Source of the DNA: Competibacteraceae bacterium UBA2788
GTDB lineage: Bacteria; Pseudomonadota; Gammaproteobacteria; Competibacterales; Competibacteraceae
Assembly (NCBI GenBank): GCA_002352185.1
Contig: DEHY01000222.1
Coordinates: forward strand, 1-12,492
Length of the DNA: 12,492 nucleotides
Direction of reading: 5' to 3'
Below the pieces are notes generated by a model. The model saw nothing but the letters and a program-made list of their open reading frames with translations, had not been told where the DNA came from and did no database searches. This document shows, piece by piece, positions 1 to 7,600 of the stretch (the stretch's first letter is position 1; each line of letters starts with the position of its first letter). The position numbers were made by a program, and so were the translations under genes.

Positions 1-2
1 TG

Positions 3-965
3 AGCCATCGCGGCAAGGAGTTCGTCTCCATCGCCGAACAGGCCGAAGCCGACCTGCGCGAACTGATGAACGTCCCCGCCAACTATAAAGTCCTGTTCCT
101 GCAAGGCGGCGCGTCCAGCCAGTTCGCTGCGGTTCCAATGAACCTGCTGCGCGGCAAGACCAGGGCGGATTATCTCAACACCGGCATGTGGTCGAAAAAA
201 GCCATTTCCGAAGCCAAAAAATACGCTCAGGTCAATGTGGTCGCCAGTTCCGAAGCGGGCAACTTTACCACCGTTCCGGCCCGCGATACCTGGAAATGCG
301 ACCCCGAAGCCGCCTATCTGCACTACACGCCGAATGAGACGATCAACGGCGTCGAGATGCACACGGTTCCCGAGGTGAGCGTGCCGCTGGCGGCGGATCT
401 GTCGTCCACCTTGCTGTCACGTCCGCTGGACGTGAGCAAATTCGGCGTCATCTACGCCGGCGCGCAGAAGAACATCGGCCCCGCCGGCCTGACCATTGTG
501 ATGGTCCGCGAGGATTTGATCGGCCAGACCATCGCCGGCACGCCCACCCTGTTCGACTATGCGGTCATGGCCAAGGAAGGGTCGATGTACAACACCCCGC
601 CGACCTATGCCTGGTACATCGCCGGTCTGGTGTTTCAGTGGCTGAAGGCGCAGGGCGGACTGGCGGCCATGGGAGAACGCAACCGCGCCAAGGCCGAACT
701 GCTGTACCGGGCGATTGACGAATCCGGTTTCTACAAAAATCCGGTCGATCCTGCCTGCCGCTCGTGGATGAACGTGCCGTTCACTCTGCCCGATGAGGCG
801 CTGGACAAGCCGTTCCTGGCCGAGGCCAAGACCGCCGGACTGATCACATTAGCCGGCCACCGCTCGGTTGGCGGAATGCGCGCCAGCATCTACAACGCGG
901 TGCCGCTGGCTGGGGTCAAGGCGCTGGTGGATTTCATGGCTGATTTCCAGAAGCGGCGCGGCTGA
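3..965 (+). CDS. serC: Phosphoserine aminotransferase, 5'-truncated by window edge
   Basis: PLP-dependent aminotransferase of the cytosolic serine pathway; it converts 3-phosphohydroxypyruvate and glutamate to phosphoserine and 2-oxoglutarate, and also acts in pyridoxine synthesis in many proteobacteria. The frame is open from base 3, starting at SHRGKEF, which aligns with about residue 40 of E. coli SerC, so roughly 39 N-terminal residues lie outside the window. 320 residues are visible. The PLP-lysine motif YAGAQKNIGPAGLT is intact, with the Schiff-base Lys at codon 468-470. The HYTPNETINGVE segment, the NTPPTYAWY motif and the C-terminal GHRSVGGMRASIYNA motif are all present. An ATG at 66 lies inside the conserved fold and is not the real start. 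The gene ends 22 bp before a strong terminator, and serA follows on the same strand. The family assignment is secure. Confidence 0.97.
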   Translation, partial: SHRGKEFVSIAEQAEADLRELMNVPANYKVLFLQGGASSQFAAVPMNLLRGKTRADYLNTGMWSKKAISEAKKYAQVNVVASSEAGNFTTVPARDTWKCDPEAAYLHYTPNETINGVEMHTVPEVSVPLAADLSSTLLSRPLDVSKFGVIYAGAQKNIGPAGLTIVMVREDLIGQTIAGTPTLFDYAVMAKEGSMYNTPPTYAWYIAGLVFQWLKAQGGLAAMGERNRAKAELLYRAIDESGFYKNPVDPACRSWMNVPFTLPDEALDKPFLAEAKTAGLITLAGHRSVGGMRASIYNAVPLAGVKALVDFMADFQKRRG

Positions 966-987
966 AGGCTTTTCCTCGCAAATCCCG

Positions 988-1021
988 CCCCGGACATCTG
1001 CGTCCGGGGTGTTTCTTTTTT
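988..1021 (+). terminator. Intrinsic terminator after serC
   Basis: A perfect 8-bp stem, CCCCGGAC (988-995) with GTCCGGGG (1002-1009), has a 6-nt loop and is followed by TGTTTCTTTTTT to 1021. It lies between serC and serA, so serA is probably not simply co-transcribed with serC, or depends on partial read-through. Confidence 0.9.
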
Positions 1022-1042
1022 CAGGCCAGTGGTTAATCCGTC

Positions 1043-2206
1043 ATGTACAAAATCCTCACCCTCAACAACATCAGCGTTTCCGGGCTGGAACGCCTGCCCC
1101 GCGACGGCTATGAGATCGCTTCCGAAATCCAGCATCCCGACGCCGTGCTGCTGCGTTCCTACAGTATGCACGACTGGCCGGTTCCCGCCAGCCTCAAGGC
1201 GGTGGGCCGCGCTGGCGCCGGCGTCAACAACATCCCGGTGGCGGCGATGACCGCCAAAGGCATTTGCGTGTTCAACGCGCCCGGCGCCAACGCCAATGCG
1301 GTCAAGGAACTGGTGGTCGCCGGCATGTTGCTGGCGGCCCGGAATATCTGCCCGGCCTGGGATTACACCCGCAAATTGCAGGGCACTGACGCTGAACTGT
1401 CCAAGCAGGTCGAGTCCGGCAAGAAGCAGTTTGTCGGCATCGAACTGCCCAATCGCATCCTGGGCGTGATTGGGCTGGGCGCCATTGGCGTCAAGGTCGC
1501 CAACGCCGCCCGTGCGCTGGGGATGCGGGTGATCGGCTATGACCCGCACATCACCGTCAGCAACGCCTGGCAGCTGTCCTCGCAGGTCGAGCAGGTGCTA
1601 AGCGTCAACGAAATGGCCGCGCAGGCCGATTTCATCACCCTGCATGTTCCGCTGAACGACGCCACCCGCCGGTTGATCAATGCCCAGTTGCTGAACCACA
1701 GCAAGGCCGGTTTAACCCTGCTGAATTTCTCGCGCGAGGGCGTGGTGGACGAAGAGGCGCTGTTCGGGGCGTTGCAGGCGGGCAAGATCAGGACCTACGT
1801 CTGTGATTTCCCCACCAACCGGCTGAAGGATCACCCACGGGTCATCATGCTGCCGCATCTGGGCGCTTCCACCGGCGAGGCTGAAGACAATTGCGCGATC
1901 ATGGTGGCCGACCAGGTGCGCGACTATCTGGAGAACGGCACGGTTCACAATTCCGTCAACTTCCCGGAAGTGGCGATGCCGCGCAACGGCGGGCCGCGTC
2001 TGGTCATCGTGAACGCCAACGTCCCGCACATGATCGAGCGGATTTCCAAGGCGATTTCCACCGCAGGCATCAACATTCTGGATCTGCTGAATAAGTCGCG
2101 CGGCGAGATCGCCTGTACTCTGGTGGACACCGCCGCGCCGGTGCCCGCTGAGGTAGTGGCGCAAATCGCCGATGTGCAGGGCGTATTGAGCGTGCGGGTG
2201 TTATAA
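1043..2206 (+). CDS. serA: D-3-phosphoglycerate dehydrogenase, short ACT-domain type
   Basis: Cytosolic NAD-dependent dehydrogenase for the first committed step of serine synthesis (3-phosphoglycerate to 3-phosphohydroxypyruvate). Of its 387 residues, about 1-95 and 280-310 form the substrate domain, and about 96-280 the Rossmann domain with dinucleotide motif GLGAIG (144-149). An ACT domain fills about 318-387 and is the probable site of serine feedback. Catalytic Arg (R231, in NFSREGVVDE) and His (H272, in LPHLGAST) are visible. The usual Arg-Gly is Arg-Glu here, and the position of the E. coli catalytic Glu (in DVFPTEP) reads CDFPTNRL, with Asn259. The sequence resembles the SerA group with DFP and EDNCA motifs more than the longer E. 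coli enzyme. The ATG is chosen because it begins the first beta strand; no clear Shine-Dalgarno site precedes it. It lies 77 bp after serC, behind a terminator. Another 2-hydroxyacid dehydrogenase role is possible, but the serC neighbour and the ACT domain favour SerA. Confidence 0.93.
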   Translation: MYKILTLNNISVSGLERLPRDGYEIASEIQHPDAVLLRSYSMHDWPVPASLKAVGRAGAGVNNIPVAAMTAKGICVFNAPGANANAVKELVVAGMLLAARNICPAWDYTRKLQGTDAELSKQVESGKKQFVGIELPNRILGVIGLGAIGVKVANAARALGMRVIGYDPHITVSNAWQLSSQVEQVLSVNEMAAQADFITLHVPLNDATRRLINAQLLNHSKAGLTLLNFSREGVVDEEALFGALQAGKIRTYVCDFPTNRLKDHPRVIMLPHLGASTGEAEDNCAIMVADQVRDYLENGTVHNSVNFPEVAMPRNGGPRLVIVNANVPHMIERISKAISTAGINILDLLNKSRGEIACTLVDTAAPVPAEVVAQIADVQGVLSVRVL

Positions 2207-2219
2207 GCGGTGTTCCGGT

Positions 2220-2251
2220 AGTTCACCTTCCCCATGGCGGGGCCGGGAACT
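2220..2251. other. Interrupted inverted repeat between convergent genes
   Basis: AGTTC (2220-2224) pairs with GAACT (2247-2251), and an inner CCCC (2230-2233) pairs with GGGG (2239-2242) around a 5-nt loop. It sits in the 74-bp gap where serA and the minus-strand coiled-coil gene converge. There is no T-run on either side, so it may help end transcription but is not a textbook intrinsic terminator. Confidence 0.3.
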
Positions 2252-2280
2252 GCCGGGTTCTCAGACTCTGGGCGAGATGC

Positions 2281-3114
2281 TCAGGCGGTGGTTTGCGCGG
2301 TAGCGATGTCGAGATACGCCAGCCAGTAGCGGGATAAATCGCTCACACACTCCACCCGGGTCATCAGCGCAACCATGTCCGTTTTGAGCCGCTCGATTTC
2401 TGGCAGCAGCGCAGTAAGCTCGAAGACCAGCTCACTCAGTTGTTTGCTGTAATTGGCGGCGGTAATGGCGACCCGGGTCGTTAGCAGGCGAATGCGCAGA
2501 TAGAGCAGATCGCCCGGCGCGGTTGTATGGCGCTTATAATGCATCTCGTAGGCTTCTGGGGTTACATCCTTCTTGCCGAGCAAATACGCTTCCAGCCCCT
2601 CCACCCGTGACAGCATCATGCCCAGATGATTTTGGGTAGAAGTTCGGTGCGCCAACGGCTCCAGCATGGCCAACCGCTCTTCCAGCCCGCGTCGCCGCTC
2701 TTGAAGATCCGCCCGCAGCCGATCAATCTCGCAATCAGCTTCCACCAAGCCCTGGCTCAGACCGTGAATTTCGGTCTCGACCTCGTCGAGAAACTCACGA
2801 AGCTGCTCAGACAGAATCCGCTCCAGCGTCAGCGTGACGAACCGCTCCCAAAGGGTGTCGGCCTGGGCGCGCAACTGTTCGAGGTGTCGGCGCAAACTAC
2901 CGATGCGCTCCCCGGTTTCCCGCGATCTGTACTCATGCCTGGCGCGATCCTGGGCGCTCCAGATTTGCGCCAATTGCTCTTCTTCCTTTAGCACATACGA
3001 TATGCCGATGAGCGCACCATCTTCGCCTTCAGGGGTCTGGGTCTCCACGCCGTGAATCTCCGGGGGCCGACTGGTGCATTTAGTCCAGATAGGTCCAACC
3101 ATCGGGGCAGTCAT
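2281..3114 (-). CDS. Hypothetical coiled-coil protein
   Basis: I do not recognise this protein. It is acidic and largely helical, 277 residues from the ATG at 3114. Residues about 40-165 are rich in Leu, Glu, Arg and Gln with heptad-like spacing (for example REFLDEVETEIHGL and EIDRLRADLQERRRGLEERL), which predicts a coiled coil. A second helical part covers about 170-270. There is no signal peptide, membrane segment or catalytic motif. The start is uncertain. The ATG at 3114 overlaps the upstream small gene by 35 bp and has a poor ribosome site. A GTG at 3048 has GGAG 9 nt upstream and starts 31 bp after that gene's stop, giving 255 residues. Either way the two genes are tightly coupled and probably co-transcribed. 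A structural or scaffold role is possible, but nothing in the sequence shows it. Confidence 0.75.
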   Translation of the reverse strand: MTAPMVGPIWTKCTSRPPEIHGVETQTPEGEDGALIGISYVLKEEEQLAQIWSAQDRARHEYRSRETGERIGSLRRHLEQLRAQADTLWERFVTLTLERILSEQLREFLDEVETEIHGLSQGLVEADCEIDRLRADLQERRRGLEERLAMLEPLAHRTSTQNHLGMMLSRVEGLEAYLLGKKDVTPEAYEMHYKRHTTAPGDLLYLRIRLLTTRVAITAANYSKQLSELVFELTALLPEIERLKTDMVALMTRVECVSDLSRYWLAYLDIATAQTTA

Positions 3115-3280
3115 GGTTCAACTCGTGGATGTCATACACGCACAAATCCTCATTCGGCCGATTGGGAAATAATTGCTGGGCCTTGCTTTCGGCCTGGTGT
3201 TCATTTTCAGCTTGAATCAGGGCGACGTTAAGCAGTGTGTCGGAGCCGGGATCTTCCACGATGACGAGATAGGGTTTCAT
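3080..3280 (-). CDS. Small hypothetical protein, 66 residues
   Basis: I do not recognise this family. The ATG at 3280 is chosen because TGGAGG lies just upstream at good spacing; a longer reading from 3328 adds an unlikely N-terminus. The 66-residue product begins MKPYLVIVEDPGSD, a hydrophobic beta strand followed by a turn. It continues with a charged helix (about 22-35, ENEHQAESKAQQLF) and ends in an acidic, aromatic tail (CPDGWTYLD). This could be a small alpha/beta fold. There are no Cys pairs, signal peptide or membrane segment. Its stop lies within or just before the start region of the coiled-coil gene, so the two probably form a two-gene unit and may act together. Real coding is supported by the ribosome site and the gene pairing only. 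Confidence 0.65.
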   Translation of the reverse strand: MKPYLVIVEDPGSDTLLNVALIQAENEHQAESKAQQLFPNRPNEDLCVYDIHELNHDCPDGWTYLD

Positions 3281-3327
3281 AAACGCGCCTCCAGGTTCTT
3301 GAATGATGGATTGACCTTGTTTCCACA

Positions 3328-3333
3328 ACTATA
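3328..3333 (-). promoter_or_regulatory. Possible -10 element for the small gene pair
   Basis: On the minus strand TATAGT (5 of 6 to TATAAT) lies about 48 bp before the small gene's ATG. No good -35 is found 16-18 bp upstream, so this is a weak call. It is the only promoter-like element in the gap between the NUDIX gene and this pair. Confidence 0.25.
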
Positions 3334-3368
3334 TCATGCCCAAACCGACGGTCGCGGCCCGTTGCGCA

Positions 3369-3932
3369 TCAGTAGCGATGAACCCGGAATTGGTGATCCG
3401 GCTCACGGATGATATCGCCGGTATGCAGGCTGAATGCGCCGCTCCGGCTCTCGGCAAAGTACTGGCGCAAGGTTTCCCGAACGACGGTGAAAGCCAGTTC
3501 ATCCCAGGGAATTTCGTCCTCGGCGAACAGCCGCACGTCCAGGCTTTCCTCGCCGGGACTGGCGGCGCCCTCCTTGAGCTGGCCGCGAAACATCAGATAA
3601 ACCTGGCTGACATGAGTCAGCGAATAAAGGCCGTACAGCGTCGGGTTTTCGACGACGGCGTTGGCTTCTTCCAGCGCTTCGCGCAGCGCCGCTGCAACGG
3701 CTGATTCTCCATTTTCCATGAACCCGGCGGGCAGAGTCCACAGACCGTAGCGCGGTTCAATAGCCCGTCGGCACAGCAGGATCTGGCCCTGCCATTCGGG
3801 GATGCAGCCAGCGACGATCTTCGGATTCTGATAGTGAATCGTGCCGCAGGCTTCGCAGACATGCCGGGGCCGATTGTCGCCTGAAGGAACGCGCAAATGG
3901 ACCGGGGCGCCGCATTGGCTACAGAATTTCAT
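3369..3932 (-). CDS. NUDIX hydrolase with N-terminal zinc ribbon
   Basis: Cytosolic hydrolase of a nucleoside-diphosphate-linked substrate; the exact substrate is not known from sequence. 187 residues. A zinc ribbon is formed by Cys4-Cys7 and Cys26-Cys29 (CSQCG and CEACG). The NUDIX domain follows from about residue 37, with its box at 70-92: Gly70, Glu76, then Arg84-Glu85 and Glu88-Glu89. The metal-binding glutamates are present, but the canonical Gly after EEx is Asn91. A similar degenerate box (EEAC or EEAN) is, from memory, common in this zinc-ribbon NUDIX subfamily of gammaproteobacteria. The ATG at 3932 is preferred over 3983 because AAGGA sits 9 nt upstream and the ribbon starts directly with MKFCSQCG. 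It is transcribed separately from the pilin operon, behind a terminator. About 25 C-terminal residues beyond the core domain look unstructured. Confidence 0.9.
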   Translation of the reverse strand: MKFCSQCGAPVHLRVPSGDNRPRHVCEACGTIHYQNPKIVAGCIPEWQGQILLCRRAIEPRYGLWTLPAGFMENGESAVAAALREALEEANAVVENPTLYGLYSLTHVSQVYLMFRGQLKEGAASPGEESLDVRLFAEDEIPWDELAFTVVRETLRQYFAESRSGAFSLHTGDIIREPDHQFRVHRY

Positions 3933-3968
3933 GAAGCGGGATCCTTCAAGATGGGGCTTGGTGTTGGA

Positions 3969-3974
3969 ATTGTA
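3969..3974 (-). promoter_or_regulatory. Possible -10 element for the NUDIX gene
   Basis: Minus-strand TACAAT (5 of 6 to TATAAT) lies 36 bp before the NUDIX ATG, between the gene and the pilE terminator. The upstream -35 is poor because it falls in the terminator's T-run. This is the likeliest start point given that the gene needs its own promoter. Confidence 0.3.
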
Positions 3975-3988
3975 GACGCCCATCCAGT

Positions 3989-4024
3989 AAAAAAGGCCGG
4001 TGGTTAAGCCGGCCCTGGTTTTTT
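3989..4024 (-). terminator. Intrinsic terminator of the pilin operon, possibly bidirectional
   Basis: GGCCGG (3995-4000) pairs with CCGGCC (4009-4014) across an 8-nt loop. Reading on the minus strand, the stem is followed by six T (complement of 3989-3994). On the plus strand a six-T run follows at 4019-4024, so it could work both ways. It lies 13 bp beyond the pilE stop and closes the fimU-pilE operon. Confidence 0.85.
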
Positions 4025-4037
4025 GCCGCTGGCTGCT

Positions 4038-4526
4038 TCAGCGTCCCCAGCACTCTTGCGTCAAAGGATCGGTGGCGGGTCTGCCATCCGCAGTGCGTGC
4101 GTTTGTTTCGTTCAGGGTCAATATTGCGCACCTGTCATGCACTTGAGCATTTTGCGGCGTCGCCGTTATCGTGAATCCGATGCCACGCGCTGGCACGCCT
4201 CCCATCCTGATTGCCCAGGTAATTGCGTAATAGCGATTGGCGGCAACCGCTTCATTGCGCGGAACGGTGAAAACATTACCTGGCAATGCGCCGGGCAACG
4301 CCGGCAGATTGCCGGATCCGCATGGGGGGGCGTCGTAACAGCTATTGGTCGTGTAAAGCCGCTCCATAAGCTGCGCTGTTTCCAGCATGACGGCCTTAGC
4401 GTCCGCCCGCCGCGATTTGCGCATACTGTCCTGATAACTGGGATAAGCGATTGCCGCCAGAATCGCGACGACGGCGGCTGCAATCATGACCTCGATCAAA
4501 GTAAAACCGGATGAGTTCGTTTTCAT
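4038..4526 (-). CDS. pilE: Type IV pilin-like protein, PilE type
   Basis: Inner-membrane prepilin that PilD would cleave and methylate before assembly into the pilus, as a minor subunit by analogy with Pseudomonas PilE. 162 residues. A short leader, MKTNSSG, is cut before FTLIEVMIAAAVVAILAAIAYP; mature Phe1 and Glu5 are intact. The helical spine continues through QDSMRKSRRADAKAVMLETAQ, followed by a globular head with Cys residues near CYDAPPC and close to the C-terminus (ECWGR), which could form the pilin disulphide loop. The ATG at 4526 is chosen because it gives a short leader; a GTG at 4583 would give an unusually long one. The ribosome site is weak. It is the last gene of the cluster, 102 bp after pilY1 and followed by a terminator. 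Whether it is a minor or a major subunit cannot be decided here; the cluster position favours minor. Confidence 0.92.
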   Translation of the reverse strand: MKTNSSGFTLIEVMIAAAVVAILAAIAYPSYQDSMRKSRRADAKAVMLETAQLMERLYTTNSCYDAPPCGSGNLPALPGALPGNVFTVPRNEAVAANRYYAITWAIRMGGVPARGIGFTITATPQNAQVHDRCAILTLNETNARTADGRPATDPLTQECWGR

Positions 4527-4628
4527 AACCTGTTTCGTCCAAGTTGCCGTTGATTCCGCTGCGGCCAACGCCGCGAGCGCCACTACATTGGGACGCTCTC
4601 GGCATGGCCTGTGGCTGGATTCCGTCGC

Positions 4629-7600
4629 CTATTGCTGTTGCAACTGTCGCCAGAATCGCCGGCCAATGGTTTGCTGAGCGGGATCAACTTCGATTGAAGA
4701 CGGCTGACCGGAACTGCCCAGGGACACGATGAACGGCTGATCGCCCCCACCACCGCTAGCGCCTAGCGCGGTGACAGGCGCTGGCGAAGACAGAATACCC
4801 ACGGTTGAACCCTGGCTGCTAATCGGCACGGTTTCGGGTGTGCCATCGCCGTTGAAGTCGCCTGTAACGTTGGAACTACCCTTGAAGGGCGAGACGCTCA
4901 AGCGCGAGCCGCTGACCGCATCCAGAATGATCGTATTACTGGTGCCGCCCGCTTCACATACATCCACCGAGGGTATGATGGTGTTGAAAATGATCTTCTT
5001 GTCCAGCAGCAAGCCATTAGTAACCTGCTTTTCACCCTGGTTGTCGCCGGCCACGATCAGATCGACGTACCAGCCCAAGTAGTCGGCAGGCGGTGTGCCC
5101 GAAGGGTTGGTGGGGCTTGTCAGGTTGGCATCTTCATGCCAGACAATCGGGGTGTCGCTGGTGACATAGGATCCGGACACGTTGGCCAGGATCGTTTGCT
5201 GGAGCAGGTGCGCGCGGGTTTGAGGCAGCAGGGAGCTGATGTTGGGGTTATCCCGATCCCACACGGCATAGAGGGTTTGAGTCGGCTGCCCCGTATTCTG
5301 GTTGTCGGTGGTCTCGATGTATTTGCCGGTGCCGAAATAGACCAGATAACCGTTCAGCGATGGATGCACATCCACCTCGGGGCGGGTGGTGATGGGCTGG
5401 GTCGGATTACCGGCGCTGGGACTGGTGGCGGTGAACAGCGGCTTGCAGGGATTGGCGGAAGAGCAAGTCGTGTTATAGGCCACGCTCGCACTGGCGCCGC
5501 CAGTGCTGAGATCGAATTTCCACAAGTTACCCCGCAGGTCGCCGGCGTAAGCGTACAGCACCTTGGCAGAATCGGCGGGATCGAAGATGACCGCCGGCGT
5601 CGCCAGACCGTTGGGAGAGGCCGTCGATCCCGCAAAGGTATTGAGCTTTTTGACCAGCGCGCCGGTTTCCAGGTCCAGGAGGTATAGCACGGCAGTGCCC
5701 GCGCCAACATTGCCATCCGCTTCGGTGTTGTTGTAACCGTTGCCGATGACGACCACCCAACTGCCATCCGCCAGCTTGGTGAGGGTGGGCTTGCTGAAAG
5801 TATAGCCAAGGTCGTTGTCATAAGGATGGCCGAGGCTTTTGCCGCTGAACTGCCACAGCACTTTGCTTTGATCAAAGCTGGCCGGATCGGTGACGTCCAG
5901 GGCAAAGATGCTCTGGCCGCCGCCCCGCAGCGTGCCGACCAGAATCGTGCGAGCGTTGGCGCCGACATTTTTCTTGACCACCGGCCCCCCGTCCACATAG
6001 TAGCGGTGCGCATAGCCAACGTCCGGCAGCGCATTCAGCTTCGGGATGACCGCGTCCGGAATGAAGGCGAATACTTCCTGGCCGTTGTCGGCGTTGAAAG
6101 CGTGCAACATGCCGTCGTTTGCGCCCACGTAGATCATCGCCGGGCCGCTATCGTAGCTCACGAAGAAGGGATCGGAGTTGACGATATCGCCCAGCATGCT
6201 GGTGCGATTGCGGAAACTATTCGTTGTCAACCAGGCAGAGTCTGTCGTTGCAACTCCCCTGCCCCGCAGGAAATCCAGCCGCGCCTGTCCCTTGGCGTCC
6301 GGCAGGTTGTTGATGGGGTTGGTATTGAGATACGCCTGTTGCGCAGTGCTGAGATTGGCCCAAAGGAACGGGCCGGAGGACGTAAAAATCCTGCGGGCAT
6401 CGGGCGGCTGTGTGGAGGGTGTGAAGGTTACGCTCGTATCCCACACTGGCGCTCCAGTCGCGAAAGTGCCGTTGGTGTTGATCGTGACGGCCAGTAATGC
6501 CCCCGTCCAGTCGGCGCTATTGAAACGGGCAATATAGGATATTGCCGACCGGGTATCAGTAACAAAACCGGAATTCATCGACAAAGCCGTAGCGGAGCCG
6601 GTGCGCGCCGAAACGATGTTCAGCGACGTGCTGAGGCCATCGAGGAGCTGCTGGGGATTTTTGGCGGAGAAGAACGCGCCGCGACTGTTATAAGCAGCGT
6701 GCCACATGTCATCCACCTTGGCGGGCGTGGTGGTACTCACTGTAGGATCGCCCCATTGCGTGCTGCTTTCGGTCAACGGGTTGACCTCTGCCGGCCAGCC
6801 GCTGGCGGTCGGGTAATTCAACAAACCCTCGACCCCGAACGCCACGGTGAAATTCACCATGTGCTGCCAGTTGGCTTGATCAAACGGCGTAGTCAACACC
6901 TTGTCCACCAAGTCGGTGCGAAGGTCATTCTGGTAGTAGTAGTACGTCACGTCGGCCAGCGTATCGCTGCGGGTGTCGCCGTCCTTGTCGCCCATTGCGG
7001 TGTAGGTTGCGTTCCAAAAACCGTCGGTCAGGAGCAGCGAGAAATTCTGCTGGCACTTGCCGCCCTGCGCCGCTGAGAGAATAGGACTCGTGGTGTGGCC
7101 AGACAGGATGCCCTTGTAGTATTGCCCGGCCCGATCCAGCGCGATTTGCAAAGGCGTGCCAAAGGCTCCCCAAGTGAAGCCATAGGTTTTAGTCAGAAGA
7201 TTGGCGTTCTCGGTGGTATACGGCGGATTGGCGGCCGTAGGCATCTCGACAAACAGTTTTGTGGGCCAAGTGCCGCTCCACTGATTCAGCACACTGATGC
7301 CATAGCGGAAATTGGGGAATTTGGTGATCACCTTGCCAATGGAACCCTTGGCAACCAGGGAACGCCGACGGTAATACTGATACCAGTTGGCGATGTTTTG
7401 TTTGAGTTCGGCGATAGTCTTTCCGCCCAGCAGCGGTTGAGCGGCGCTGCCCGACAGGGTTGTAGTCGAGCCGACCTGGCTGACGATCAGGCGCCCGGCC
7501 TGGTAGCGGTAATAATATGTGCCGGTGCTGCCGCAGGTACTAGCGGTAGTACTCGCAGTTTGACAGTAATACCAGCACCGTGGGTTGTTCTGATCCGGGC

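Noticed and set aside
890..1549. Minus-strand open frame of 219 codons across the serC end and serA
   Set aside because: It lies antisense to two well-supported genes, is rich in His, Arg and Gly as expected of a GC-rich shadow frame, and has no family features.
5354..6034. Second minus-strand frame of 226 codons inside pilY1
   Set aside because: It is a +1/-1 shadow of pilY1 with abundant Arg, Ser and Pro; the main frame is unbroken here, so there is no frameshift to explain.
5136..6497. Plus-strand open frames of 183 and 223 codons inside pilY1
   Set aside because: They run antisense to the conserved propeller domain of pilY1, where the minus-strand frame has clear family motifs; they have no ribosome sites or recognisable domains.
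6930..6950. Run of GTA/TAG-like trinucleotides, considered as a microsatellite
   Set aside because: It encodes the YYYY segment of the conserved PilY1 motif before NDLR, so coding constraint explains it.
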